Below are positions 24,545-37,157 of a stretch of 64,000 nucleotides of DNA, piece after piece. A program made the position numbers and the translations under genes. The notes below the pieces were generated by a model that had not been told where the DNA came from, searched no databases, and saw only the letters and a list, made by a program, of their open reading frames with translations. Source of the stretch: Letharia columbiana (Eukaryota > Ascomycota > Lecanoromycetes > Lecanorales > Parmeliaceae); assembly GCF_014066305.1 (NCBI RefSeq), contig NW_023501085.1:350001-414000 (forward strand). The letters run 5' to 3'. How positions within the stretch are numbered: the stretch's first letter is position 1; every line of letters starts with the position of its first letter.

Positions 24545-27500
24545 TTAAGTCTAATTAAATTATAATATAAATAAGTAAAATCGTAAGATTATTAAAATCG
24601 TAATATTATCTTCCTCTTTAATTTAAAGCTTCGACGACGATTACTATATAGTAGATATCGATCTTATAAAAAGTATATCTAGACGTATATAAAGTAATAT
24701 TCTTAGATATATTAACTTAGTATTCTATTATAATATCGAGATCTTTTTATAAATTAATATAGTTATTATAAATTAATAGCGCTAATAAAGAAAACTATTT
24801 TAAAGATCTTTTAAATAATAAATAAGAGTTAACGACCTCGAGGTAATAATAATAAAAGTCTACTATTAGATTCGAATATTCTACTATATTTATAAATAGT
24901 TATTAGAATAAGTTTTTCTCGATCTCGAAGTCTTTATACTTAATTTTATATATAAGATATCCTCTCTTACTAGTTAAGGAATTATTCTTTTATTTATCTA
25001 GCTTAAATTAAACTATTTCTTTAATATCGTAGATTTCTTCTTCTTTATTAATATCGATAAACGATAACGAAAGCTTAATCTATTCTAATAGTAGATTATT
25101 ATTATTAAGATATAATAGTTATAGATAAAAGATAAAATAAATATTATTTATAGAAATTAAAAGTTTTAATCTATAAGCGAAATTATTTAAAGCTTTAGTA
25201 ATTTTAAATAATTTAAAATTTTTATAATCTAGTAATTTACTAGGGCGTATAATTTTAATATTTCTTCTATTAAATATAATTATATCTTTAATTTTAAATT
25301 CTAATATTAAGAGTCGATAACGATTAACTTACTTCTTTTATAAAGCTTATAACTATTTAAGCTAACTTCTTAGATAATTTCTTATAATATCTATTTTTTT
25401 AATAAATTTATTAGCTAATTTAATATCTCTCTTCGCTCTTTAATTAATAGATTAATCTTAAAAAATCAAGAGTTCTATCCTCGAGCGAGAAATATATTCT
25501 TTAATAAAAAGAAATAATAATATTCTCGATAAGGCGTTCTTATCGAAGTTAGTTTCGAACTTTATAATTAATAATAGATTTATCTAATTATCTTAATTAT
25601 AATTAATATAAATTTTAAAATATTATTTTAAAGTAGCGTTAATATTCTTTATCTATTTATTAATTTTCGAGTAAAATATAATAAAGAGTTTAGATTTAAT
25701 CTTAATTCTTTTATATAGTTTTCTCTAGAAATATATTATAAACTAAGTATCTCAATCGAAGATAATAATAAATAAGTATTCTTTCTCTCGCTATATGAAT
25801 TCGATAAAGGTCTAAACTACTACCTTCACTTCCAGAGAGTCTAAAGAAACGAATTTCTTCTTTTTATTAAGTTTATTTATAATCACTATAATATATTAAT
25901 AAAGATATTTATATTTAAGATAAATAGATAGTAATATAATAAAGTTAATAAAAATATCTTATTAATACTATTCGAAAATAAGAAGAGATTTAAATAGATC
26001 TTATTTACTCTTTCTATAAGTCTTAGATCTTTTATAAATATAATAGCTCTTAATATAGCGAGTAATAAAATCTATTATTCTTAGTTAATAGTAAAGTCTA
26101 TTTACTTTATTATAGATTAATAATCTATTAATATAGCCTTCGAATAGAGAGTTATAAATATCTCTAATAATTTTAATTCGTAATTCGAGAATATTCGATA
26201 TATATAGTCTATTATTAACGTATAATAATTTATTATAAAGATAATAATTACTTAGTTTTAGCTTAAGATTATTCTTAATTATTTTAAGTAATAGCTTTTT
26301 CTATTTAGATACCTTTAATTAAATAATTCTCTAAGCGATATTATTATAATTATAAATATTTTTTATTTAATATAATAACTTAAAAGTATTAGTAGTAGAG
26401 ATTTCTCTAAATTCTTCTAAGAACTTCTTTTAAGAAGTCTTTATTAAGACCCTTAATAATAATTCTTTATTAGACTTCTTATTATTAATATTATTTTATT
26501 TACTAAGTTTATATAATATTATAATTAGAAAAATAATATTTTCTCTTATATCGTCTAGTAGTATAATAGTAAGATATATAATATTCTTAATATCTTTATT
26601 AAGATTATTATTTTTAAAAATTATACGATATCGATAACGAGTATAATTATTATTCTCATTTTTAGATAAATTTTTTACTTATCGAATAAAACTATTAGAT
26701 TTAATACTTTATTTTCTCGAGCGATAGATAATATAAAAGTTAAATTCGAAGAGAAACTTTATTTATCTTACTTAGTAAAAGTTAAGTTATTTAAAAAATA
26801 TAAAATACTATAAATTTTTATAGTCTAAAATAACTTTAATAAAATCCTCGATAAAAGTACTAGCTAGCTTAAAATATTATTTCTCGAAAACTTATATTAT
26901 AGTTATAAGTTTCTTATTATAGATATTATAGTTATACTCTATAGAAGATATCTTTTTAAAAAAAAATATTATAAATCTAAGTACTTCGTCTTTATCTTCT
27001 TATAATAAAATAATAATAACTATAAAATTAGATATATTCGTTTCTAATTAAATCTTTTTATTTAAGTTAAAGTAAGTAAATATAGAGATAGTAGTAAAAG
27101 CTTTCTTAAGTATTTTGAAAGCGAGTTATTTAGAATATTCTTAAGCTTATAAATAGATAAAGTCTTTCTTCTATTAAGTATAAGTAAAATTTGTTAAAAA
27201 TACGACGATTTTAGAATACTTTATAATAAACTTTCGATAGAAATTAGCGAATTTTAGAAATATTTATATATCTTTAATATATCTAAGTTTCTTTTATTAA
27301 GTAATAGCCTTAATTTTCTTTATATCTATTTCTACTTCTTTTATAATAATAATTAATTTTAGATATTTAACTCTAATAATATAGAAATTATATTTATTAA
27401 TATTAAGATAGAGATTAGCTTATTAAAGTTTTTTTAATATCTTTTTTATATACTAAATATATTTATCTTTAATATTACTATAAATAAGAATATTATCTAA

Positions 27501-30500
27501 ATAAATAATATAAAATATATTTAAATATTCGCGTAAGGTGTTATTAATAAATATTTAAAAAGTAATAGAGATATTATATAATTTAAAAGATATTATTATA
27601 TATTCGAATAGACTATATTAAGTAAGAAATGCGATTTTTTTTTATAACTCTTTTTTACTCTAATCTCGTTAAAAGTAGCTATAATATCGAATTTACTATA
27701 TATCTTCACCGCGTATAATTTAGCGAGAGTCTTTTTAATTAATAGAAGAGTATTTTAATTAGAAATAATAAATATATTTAAAACTCTATAGTTCACGTAT
27801 AGTTTAAATCCTTTATCGAGTTTTTTTATAATTAGAATAAATGCTATATAGAGAGAAGTACTTAATCTAATATAATCTTTCCCTAATATCTTATTAATAT
27901 ATTTTTTTATAATTAATATTTAATCTTTAGAGAGTTTATAAGCTCTCTTCGATAATAAAATAGCTTCTTTTTTAAGATATATTTTATAATTAATAGAGCG
28001 ATAAGTAAAAAGTTTATTAGTTTTAATGAAATTTTAAATATCTAATTATTTATAATATATTATAAGAACTTATTTCTATAACTATTTTATAATTAAAGGT
28101 TTCTTTCTTAGCTTATAATAGAATTTTTTATAATTTTCTATTATAATAGCGACGATATTAATAATAAACTTCGCTTTCTTATTAATAAAGTTAAAAAACT
28201 ATTTAAAATTTTAAGATTATATAATAATAATTTAATTTTCTAATTTTTTAATTATCTTAATAAAGATATAGATAAAGATCTTTATTATATTTTTTTTTAA
28301 ATATAATCTTTACTATATAATTTAAATTCTTTTTAAAAAATTTATTATTACTCTAAATAGTAACGAGTTTATTATATAATAAATAATTAGATATATAATA
28401 ATCTAAATTAAGTATAATAATTCTAAATCTAAAAAATATATAAGAATTATACTATTCTAATTATAGTATTTCTAAAATAATATTAAATTATCTTAATAAG
28501 ATAATTAAATATTAAAGTTCTTTTATATAATCTTCTAAGATGAGTTTTATTAAGATTATATATATAATATTAAGAATAAAGATTAATTTATTATCGACTA
28601 ATTATAATTTATAGAATTATATTAATACTATTTTAGATAACTTATTTACTTTAATAAAAGATATATTTATAAAGCTTAATATTAAAGCTTTAATATTTAA
28701 GAGATAATTAATCTTAATCTATTCTATTAATATAATAATTTTTCTATAAAAGTCTAATTAGCGTTTATTTTATAAAGAGGCTTCGATAATAATAATATAC
28801 GCGGATAGAGAGATAGAAGCGAGTATTCTTTCTATTTCTAATTCTTTAATTCTTATATATAAGATTTTTAGATCCCTAGCGACGATTTAGCTAGAGATAT
28901 TTAATTTTTTAATTCTTATAATAATTCGATAGAGATATTCTTTTTAATATTAACGGCTTTTAAAATTATATTAACTTATTCTTTTATTAATAGATTTATA
29001 TTTTTATATAAAGTACTATTATCGCTAAAACGATATTTAATCTTTAGATACTTAAAATATCTACCTTCTTTTCAAATTCTATCTATTAATAATTTAAGAT
29101 ATTTATATTTTTATATATTAAAATTTTCGATAATAATATTATTATTATTTTTAGTAAAGAAAGTATTATATTAATTATTTAAGGGGGTAAAGTTCTTATT
29201 AATTTTATTAATCTCTTTCTTACTCTTTAAATCTAATATATTATTAATAACTCGAAGATTTATATCTAGTGCTTATAGAAAAATAATTAATTCTCAAAAA
29301 GTATTAAAAGATTATTCTAAAATTCGATATTTTAAATATATAAAGATTAGTCGTTTTAGATTAGATATCTTATAAATATTAGTAAATTTTAAGAGAGTAA
29401 TAGCTATAGAGAATCGTGTATAGAAGTTCTTAAATAATTTCTTTTTATCTATTACTTTTATATTAAATTTAAAATTAAATATCTTAATATTCGATTTAAT
29501 AATCTTATTATACGTTTTAAATATATTATCTAATTCGTCGATTATTTCTTAAGCGATTTAATATAGATCTAAAATATCTTTATTTACTCTTATTTTAATA
29601 ATATCGTAAATAGTAAACTTATAATAATTATGTATATAATTAATTTTTTTAAATTTAATAAAAAAGATTATAGCGCTTTATCTAAACTTCGCTTTAAGAT
29701 ATTAATATTAGCTATTCTACTTAGTTTAATTATTAATATTATAAAAATTTAAGATATTAAGATATCGTTTATTTAATTCTATACTCTCTATACGATTCGT
29801 AATAGAGATATAATATAAGTTTCGATAAATATTATTAATGAGAATACTCGGCTAATAAGATATAGATATAATTTCTATATCTTTCTTATCGAAGTTTTTT
29901 AAATTAGCTAATATATAAGATTATTACTTTTTTAACTATTACTCTTTACACTTTAAGTCTTACTTAAATTTCTTATTTTTTTTAATAAGTTTTATAATAT
30001 TAATATAATATCTATTATGTAAATCTCGAAGTCTATTATTAATTTCTCGCTTATAAAATAATTAATTATTATTATTACTTAGCTAGATAATAATTACTAA
30101 TATCTTTATCTTAATATAAATAATATTCTAATTAAATTATTTATTTTATTATTAAAGTACCTTAATATTATAATTAGTAATTCGAAAACTCTCTATTAAA
30201 GTCTTTAATTTATTATATTAAATATTAGAAATATCGATAGTGCTTTTTATAAAATTCTATAAATTAGCGATAGATATAAAGATTATAATAAACTCTTCTT
30301 TAATAATATTTATAAGTTATACTTTAATATAATCTAAATTAAATTTAATAGTATATCTTTTAAAGATAAAACGCTTTCTCTTATATCGTGCGGATAATAT
30401 AATAATATTTAAGATTTTTTTATCGAAGTTCTCGAGTTCTTCTAGATAATAACGTATTTATAATTTATCTATAACGATTTAACTTTATATATTATTTAGA

Positions 30501-30990
30501 TTTAAGATTAACGAGTTTATTAATATTAAGCTAGTAAAAGTATAAAGAAAATTTAGTCTAAAATCTATTTCTTTTAATGTATTAAAGATATTTTTTTTTT
30601 TAGATTCTTATTTAATCTAGTTAGATTAATCTTTATATAAGTAAAAGATTTTTTTTTAAATAATCTTTCGAGTAGTAAGCTTCTTTAATTATAACTATTA
30701 ACTTCTTAATAATATACTTTTTTCTTAACTATATATTTAATATAACTAGTAAATAAATCGCTATCGCTTTAGAAGAAAGATAGATAATATTATATTAGAG
30801 ACTTAATAATATATATAATAACTCTATATTATAGTATAAAGAGAATACTATTTATATAGAATTATTATAAGTATAGACTTTATAGTAAGATAGAAAGATT
30901 AAAAGATCTTAATACGCTAAGTCTAATTAGACTATAATATAAGTAAGTAAGATTATAAGATTATTAAAATCGTAATATTCTTTAAAATTA
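24545..30990 (-). mobile_element. RIP-destroyed Ty3/gypsy retrotransposon relic
   Basis: The minus strand between about 27,960 and 27,500 reads as reverse transcriptase: LSTSLYIAFILIIKKLDKGF, LYVNYRVLN, then AKLYAVKIYSKFDIIATFNE. These match the gypsy pattern ...PSTSP...LCVDYR.LN...KIFTKLDLR.AYN. RNase H and integrase should lie below it and gag above, around 28,900-30,800, all full of TAA/TAG. Related directly repeated stretches at 24,548-24,612 and 30,922-30,985 (both with AAGTCTAATTA and GATTATTAAAATCGTAATATT-type sequence) may be LTR remnants, which would bound the element. CpA/TpG depletion is extreme. Confidence 0.75.
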
Positions 30991-32138
30991 ATTAATTGAA
31001 ATATAATATACGTATATCCTCTTTTAATATATATATACCCCCTTTAAATCCGATTAGCTTTCGCGCGACCGCTAGTCGTATAAAGTATAAATCTCGTAGA
31101 TAGTTAAAGTAGAACGGATAGCGAGATAGTCGATAGCGAGGTAGTCGATAGCGAGGTGAACGTGATACGCCCGAGATTATATTTAATATCTTTTAGCTGT
31201 AGAAAGACTAGATAGCTAATAGATAGTAGATATTCGAGTACGATAGACGTATTTCTAATAGCAACGAGAGAGGGTAGCTAGCTAATCAACTATCGCCCTA
31301 GAAGAATAATCTAAAGACCTTATTATTCGACGATTTAAAATCGTCTAATCTTTTAGAATATATTAGAAGAGATCTAGAAAGACTTATCTTACTATTACTA
31401 AGAGTCTCGATAATATTCCCTAGAAAGCTATATACGAGATTTATATCTTATGCGACTAGCGGCCGCGCGAAAGCTAATCGAATTTAAAGAGGATATATAT
31501 ATATTAAAAGAGGGTATATATATATCTGCAAATCTGAAAAGTGAATTTCTATATGATTTCCGTCGAATTCGCATTATAAGTACGATTTAGTACGATTTAG
31601 TCTATTAAGTAAACTTTATCTATATTTAATTCTTTTCGTTAATTCTATTAGTTTAGCAACTTTAAAAAAAAATTAGTAACTTTAAAAATTTTACGTAATA
31701 TACTTTAATATACTCTAAGTACTATTCTATATATATATAATATTAATATATATTATTATTAATATACGTATTATTATACGCTATATTAGAGTATTACTTA
31801 TACGACTAATTTTATTAAATCGTTTAATTTTATAGTTAAATTTAAATTAACGTTAATACTTATTATCGTAGAATCTTATCGTCGTAACGTCGATTATTAG
31901 AACTTTTCTTTTTTTATACGTATTATTACTAAATTGATAGAACTAGTAAAAAAGATTAGAATAGTTACTGAATCGGCGGAATTTAGGCGAATTCTAATTA
32001 GATTTACTAATCCGACGAATTTTATAATTTCCGCGACAAACGCGCGATTAGCAATTTCAAATTTTATAGAAACTTTTTAGATTTGCAGATGTATATTAAA
32101 AGAGAATATACGTATATTACTTTTTAATTAATTTTATA
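30984..32138. mobile_element. Nested palindromic MITE-like elements
   Basis: Outer arms 30,984-31,032 and 32,090-32,138 are reverse complements (AATATACGTATAT..TCTTTTAATATA). Inside, 31,020-31,096 pairs with 31,432-31,513, a long inverted repeat with a GC-rich core (TTAGCTTTCGCGCG, CGCTAGTCG) and a loop of about 335 bp. A second unit, 31,525-32,089, has its own ends TCTGCAAATCTGAAAAG / CTTTTTAGATTTGCAGA and sits within the right arm of the first. No ORF was found. The simplest reading is a non-autonomous TIR element interrupted by a second one. Confidence 0.65.
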
Positions 32139-32463
32139 AAAAAAACTCTTCTTAATATATCTTAACTATTAATATAGAATTTCTCGTTTTTTTATTCTTT
32201 TTAAAATAGTTCTAGATTTTATAACGATATCGTAACGATTTCTTAGTTTTAAAACGATATCGTAACTGTGTTATAACGATATCGTAACGGTTTTAATATA
32301 TAAAACGTATTAAAAATACTATAGTTATTTTAACTCGATACGATATTTTATTAATACGTACTAAGATATATAATCGTTAATTATTTAGTTCGTTTTTTAT
32401 TCTTTATCGTTTAAAGGCGAAGATAGTCTACTAATACGTCTTAATTAAAATAAATAAATAATA
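32139..32463. other. AT-rich RIP-affected DNA without gene
   Basis: The motif AACGATATCGTAACG recurs several times near 32,220-32,295. No ORF or family was recognised. Confidence 0.4.
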
Positions 32464-32468
32464 ATAAT

Positions 32469-32634
32469 TATTAGAACTAGTATAGGTGCGATATTAGTAT
32501 AGATGAGATAGAACGAGAATAATAAGACTATCGAACTATATATGTGAGAAGAAGGCATGATATAATAGAGGATATCTCCGTTAAGGCTCGCTAGTTATAG
32601 AGCTAAGTAATATATCAAGAATACGCTCGTAACA
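32469..32634 (-). repeat. 3' LTR (RIP-mutated copy)
   Basis: Matches the 35,185-35,350 copy along its full 166 bp with many transitions, all toward A/T. Confidence 0.85.
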
Positions 32635-33619
32635 CTACCCCCTCTCTTAAAGAGCTATAACCTCTATAGCTGGTAGATCGAAGATATAGACCTATTGCTT
32701 GCCTTATATCTCCAAACATCCATAGTCCCTACAGGCCTTAATTGGAGAAGATTTATCTAGGATCCTTTAGAGAATCAGAAGATGCAGGGTATATCTTGCC
32801 TGTGTACCTATAAGACTCTCCAAAACCTTCTCCAGTATTCTAGTCTTTCGAAAGAACCATCGCTCGCTAAAATTCATAAAGATAAAGACTTTTAGTGTAT
32901 GCTATGGTAGGCCAAATTAGTACTTTTCTCCGACGGCGACTGCGACAGCGATATCGCGTCTCGGAGATTCCGCTAGCGCGTCGTCGATAGCACTTTATCG
33001 TAGCGTTAAGGGGCTTTTAATTTGACGAGAATCCATAAAGAATTGAATAGATAATAATCGAAAAAGGATTTGTTATGTAATGGCTATCTGATATAATAGA
33101 GAAGAAATCGATGAAATGATGCAATCTGATTCGTCGATACCTCCCGAACCGAACCGAGCCGCAGACGCTAAAACTCTAAATTAATATCAAATGATTCTGG
33201 TGTGAGTTTCTCCATGGGGTGCCACATAGCCGATCATCGATTAAGACTATCAACGACGACAGTGAGATCCATGAATAACGCACAATGACTTCGGAAGACC
33301 TTCAGGTATATAACAATAAGGGGAGCCTGCTTGATGGGCCTGACATAAGGTTATTATCAAGTAATATGGGCCTAAGGAATCAATTTGCGAATGTAAAAGG
33401 CCATTCTAATATTGAATGGTTTCAATTCGTTTAGAAACGCGATGTCCGAGATTTTGCCGGGCCACATGCTGTTACATCGCCCTCGAGATCTCGCTTATAG
33501 AAAGCCCTGGCAATTAAGCTCGTATGCTTCGTCGAAATTCATACCGGATTCGAAGTATTTATTATACTTTTATATATAAGCTTAGTTTTTATTCGTAAGG
33601 TCCTCTATCTTAGTAAGAC

Positions 33620-34652
33620 TTAAATTCTCTATATTAAAAGTAAGACGAGTTATAATTAAGTATTTACTCTTCTTTACATTAGCCTCGACCTTTACTTTTA
33701 CATATTACTCCGCGAATCTTTCGACTTTCTTTTTAATAAATCCTTTAGCAGATTTTTAATATTTAAGCTATATTTTTATAATATATTTCTTTAACTAAGA
33801 CGTAGTTTAATTTCTTATTATTAGACGAATTAAGTTATAGAAACGAAGTTTCGATTTCTTTCATATATCGTTTATTAGACTTTTATTTCTAAGATCGTTA
33901 AGACTATTATTTCTAAAATTATATTCGATATACTTAATAAGATCATCGTAGAATTTAAGAAATAGTTAACTTTCTTAACTTATTTTATCGTAAATATATT
34001 AATAGATTTTTCTAAGAACGGATAAGGGTATTTTATACACGTTACTTAAATGATTCAGAAGATCGTCGACTGTAGAGTACGAGCGATATCGTCGTCTGAT
34101 AGATACGTGCTGACTGGCTTCCCCTCCAAGTCTCGCTATAACGTAGGCAATTTTGAAAATATCGGTAGAGAAATAATTACCATTGTGGGTAAGCTTGTCC
34201 TAGATTCTCATTTTCCAGTCATCGAATGGTATTGAATTAGTGCCTGTGAAGACAGGTGGATCTGGTAGCCTTGGGCTAAGTGGTTGCCTGACTGGCTGTG
34301 GAGAGATTGGTCGATGTCGATGTGTTCTAAGTGCCTCGAAATCTCGTGGAGTGGGTGGAGGTGGGGATGGGGGTGGAACAGAGATCCCAGGCGAGTTTTG
34401 GCCCTGCGTCTCCTGTTGTTGTCCTGGTATCTCCTCTTGTTTGGTGTGGAATCGCTGATAAAGATCCTCAGCAGATAGAGAGCGCTGCACACGTGGCATA
34501 TGGAGTCGTGGCGAATTTGGAGGCGAATATCTCGCATGTAGGTCGTCGTATGTAAGGTAGGGATGGCCTCGGTATGTAGGTGATCGGCGATGCGGAGGGA
34601 CGTATTTTGGTGTTGATGTAGGTGGATTTGAGTGAGAATTTGAGGAACTCAT
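33620..34652 (-). pseudogene. Retrotransposon gag, partly RIP-mutated
   Basis: From ATG 34,652 (minus) the frame reads MSSSNSHSNPPTSTPKYVPP, then a Pro/Arg/Ser-rich stretch, then LPDPPVFTG...PFDDWKMRI. This is the usual fungal gag entry (..PP.F.G....F..W...). A TAG at 34,200-34,202 follows, most simply CAG mutated by RIP. The frame continues as DKLTHNGNYFSTDIFKIAYV, then ARLGGEASQHVS, then decays into a stop-rich AT-rich tract down to about 33,620. No zinc knuckle was recognised. Confidence 0.7.
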
Positions 34653-35184
34653 GATGTGTTGAATGTAGGTAAAAACGGAGTGGAGCGGAGAGGTCTCTGA
34701 AATTCCGGTACTGTGAAGGCGTTTGCGAGTCGAGAAATTTGGCAGATCTCTGTGTTGAGAGTCGAAATTTGACTGTGACGCTCGAAATAGTATTGTTTCT
34801 TTACGGGGGTTTACAACACTCGTTCCTTGACCAATCAGGTCGCCGTAAAGACCATGAATACTTCGAGTATAACTCTTTTCAGTGATGTTACTCCGCTCAG
34901 GGGGTTGGTTGAGATTTGAGTAAGTTGTAATGCGGAGCGGAGAAGGATTTCTTGTATTCGATGTAGGGTTGATGGATTGGGCTACCGTTGATAATGTAGG
35001 CTATCTGATGTAAATTCTTTCGAATGATGTAGATATTTGATGATTTGAATATGTGGTGGGGCTTCTGTATGGTAGAAATACCCAGCGTTTTCTTTATCAG
35101 GCTCGGTCGCTTGCTCCGAGCAGAAAGTGAAAAAAACCCGTCAATTCTCTTCGCCGGGGGGTATACGAAGGAGCCTTATTATAA

Positions 35185-35350
35185 TGTCAGGACTAGTATA
35201 GGTGCGATACCAGTATGGGTGAGGTAGAACGAGGATAATAAGGCTACCGAACTATGTAGGTGGGAAGGAGGCATGATATGGTAGGGGATGCCTCCGCCAA
35301 GGCCCGCTAGCCATAGGGCTGAGTGGTGTATCAAGGGTACGCTCGTAACA
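35185..35350 (-). repeat. 5' LTR (unmutated copy)
   Basis: Starts TGTTACGAGCG and ends CCTGACA when read on the minus strand. Followed on the plus strand by target duplication ATAAT. Confidence 0.85.
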
Positions 35351-35355
35351 ATAAT

Positions 35356-35666
35356 TAGAAAAAATTATATATATATAAATTATAAAGAATCACATAAAGA
35401 ATAAATTTCGTATATAAAATTTTTTAATTAAATAAATACGTATAAAGTTATTATATATATTTATAGATTTCGTTATTAGCGTAATTCGATTTTAGTATAT
35501 CTAGACTGAATTGCTAATGCAAGCCCTTGAGTGTATCTGAGCGTGCTAAAAGCTGAATTAGCTATTTGAGCGTGCTAAAAGCTGAATTACGCTAAATATT
35601 GAATAACAACTAACGGCGATCTAGAGGCCCGAAAGTATCTTCTTAGCGTAAGACAGTTAAGACAGT
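35356..35666. other. Remainder of TIR-bounded block, with a 29-bp period duplication
   Basis: AT-rich to about 35,510, then ordinary. GAGCGTGCTAAAAGCTGAAT is repeated with a period of 29 bp, starting near 35,539 and 35,568. No gene was seen. Confidence 0.5.
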
Positions 35667-35706
35667 GTATGCACAGCTTAAAAACTCCTAGTCTGAAACC
35701 CCCTAT
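35667..35706 (-). repeat. Right terminal inverted repeat
   Basis: Reverse complement of the left repeat with two mismatches. An in-frame upstream ATG (35,669) of the next gene lies inside it, so this transposon end may supply part of that gene's 5' leader. Confidence 0.8.
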
Positions 35707-35764
35707 TAATAATTCTTTCTCTGGCAGTAGCCAGCCTCATTCTACCTTCAGAGAGTCGCCTATC

Positions 35765-37157
35765 ATGCCCAAATCCAAGAACAAGAAAGAAATTAAGGAT
35801 TTTACTGCAGGTAGACCTCCGTCCACGGATCGATTGCGTCTTCTACCTCTTGAGATACGATTACGCATCTACGACTTTGCTTCGGAACCCTTGACGGTAC
35901 ATGTCAGAAGGAAATGGAAAGGGCGTGAAACAGCATATTCGCGGCTTCTGTCATTGCCTCGGGACAAAAGATACATCGCTTTCCGCCAGCGACACCCTGG
36001 TAAGGCGCATGAAGCTTGGCCACCTTCCATTGAAGAGGCATTATTCATAGGTATAAAGGTCGCTGATGTAGCAAATGTCAATATTGCTTACAATCAGTAT
36101 AGCTCTGGAATGGACTCAGGAAATCCTTGGCGGAATTCCAGGCCTCGGACCCATGAGTGAAATCATCTACGAACATACTGGGGAGCACCGAAGCAGGAAG
36201 CAGGTTTCTACCTACCTCCGACGATTAGAAATAGGCAACAGCTACACCTACGACCCAAGAAGTCTCAAGCTGATACCCGGAACGTGCTCGACAATAGTTT
36301 ACGTGAGACCAAGCGAACGGTTGAAAAGATTCAGAAGGAGTCCAATGCACTTCTCCGTCTCTCAATATGCCACGTCCGCAAGCGTTGGATCAATGCTCCA
36401 AAGTCTCCAGGATATCGCCTCCCAATTACCCGCAGCGGTTCAGGCCGACCAGAAATTCCTCTCGCTTATGGACCAGCCAAACCCTACATTAAATGGCGAT
36501 GTCAACATCTTCCGCGAGTTTACACGGATAGTTGCCGACTACGTCAATGACTTTGACATCTATCTCGCGGCCCCTCTACCTGAGTGCTACTTCTCTCTGC
36601 TTTCCATCTCTCGCTTCTACCGTATCGATGCCCTTGCCAACATGGCATCCAGCATCGTTTACGACTTTGGGAACGAATTGACGATGCTGCGTGATTTCAG
36701 CAAGCTCCTCAGTCCAGGATCCCACCGCTATATCAGGCATGTCAAGATCAACATGGTCGAAGCTTTCATGCTCCACAACGAGACTCTGCCCTTTATCTCG
36801 GAACCAGCCCTCAGCAAGAACTTGGAAGCCACATTGCCCAGCCTGCGCACCTTAACCATCGACCTTTGGCCACGTGACCCAGCGCGCACGGACAAAGAGA
36901 GCAGAGCATGGGGTGAGCAGAGCGAAGTCCTTATCCAATCTCTGCACAATGTTAAGGCGAAGGTGAGACTGCAGTTGAGATGGGCAGCGGATTGTGAGAG
37001 GTTTGAGAGAGAGTATGTGAGGAATGGGGAATGGAAACGTGTTTGGAGGGACATGCCCGGAGACCAGTCAAACAGCAACGACGGGATCTGTCACAGCTGC
37101 TATGAGCTCCATGGCAGTAGTTACAAGGAAGTGGAACGTTGTGGCAGCGAGCAATAG
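35765..37157 (+). CDS. F-box-like protein with divergent TEA/ATTS domain, paralogue 1 (446 aa)
   Basis: Two exons (35,765-36,050 and 36,103-37,157). Residues 24-38 (LRLLPLEIRLRIYDF) form the LPxEIRxxIY start seen in fungal F-box-like/2EXR proteins. Residues about 83-138 fit a TEA/ATTS domain: helix 1 EAWPPSIEEALFIALEW, a shortened loop, then MSEIIYEHTGEHRSRKQVSTYLRRLE in two adjoining blocks. The TGxxRxRKQVS hallmark of AbaA/TEF-1 helix 3 is intact. The C-terminal half resembles fungal F-box-like proteins (SISRFYR, VYDFGNELTMLRDFSKL) and ends with WAADCERFEREYV and CHSCYEL. The intron is phase 1 inside helix 1, the same place as in the next gene. ATG 35,765 is preferred over in-frame ATG 35,669, which lies in the transposon repeat. 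TEA proteins bind DNA; the role here is unknown. Confidence 0.8.

Larger units (their letters stand above)
32469..35350 (-). mobile_element. Gag-only LTR retrotransposon with 5-bp target duplication
   Basis: Two 166-bp direct repeats (32,469-32,634 and 35,185-35,350) are LTRs. On the minus strand they start TGTTACGAGCG and end CCTGACA. Both sides carry the 5-bp target duplication ATAAT (32,464-32,468 and 35,351-35,355). A polypurine tract (GAGAGGGGGTAG) abuts the 3' LTR at 32,635-32,650. Gag lies next to the 5' LTR and no protease, RT or integrase was seen in the 2.9 kb, so the element is non-autonomous. The 3' LTR carries only G:C-to-A:T changes relative to the 5' LTR, and 33,540-34,050 is heavily RIPped while 34,050-35,350 is not. 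Confidence 0.85.
24442..35706. mobile_element. 11.3-kb composite block bounded by 40-bp terminal inverted repeats
   Basis: The left end 24,442-24,481 and the reverse complement of 35,667-35,706 match at 38 of 40 bases, starting ATAGGGGGTTTCAGACTAGG. A TA dinucleotide flanks each outer end (24,440-24,441 and 35,707-35,708), as expected for a Tc1/mariner-type target duplication. The interior is mostly other elements: a gypsy relic, a nested palindrome and a gag-only LTR element. The original unit may therefore have been a few-hundred-base TA-flanked MITE later blown apart by insertions. No transposase of its own was found. Confidence 0.65.

Noticed and set aside
34240..34555. Plus-strand ORFs over the gag region
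   Set aside because: They mirror the Pro/Arg-rich minus-strand gag.
24442..35706. Starship-type giant mobile element
   Set aside because: No DUF3435 tyrosine recombinase or cargo gene was seen, and long terminal inverted repeats with TA flanks do not fit that class.
35669..35764. Start of the first F-box/TEA gene at ATG 35,669
   Set aside because: This ATG is inside the transposon terminal repeat. The next in-frame ATG gives a more usual start, though the longer form cannot be excluded.
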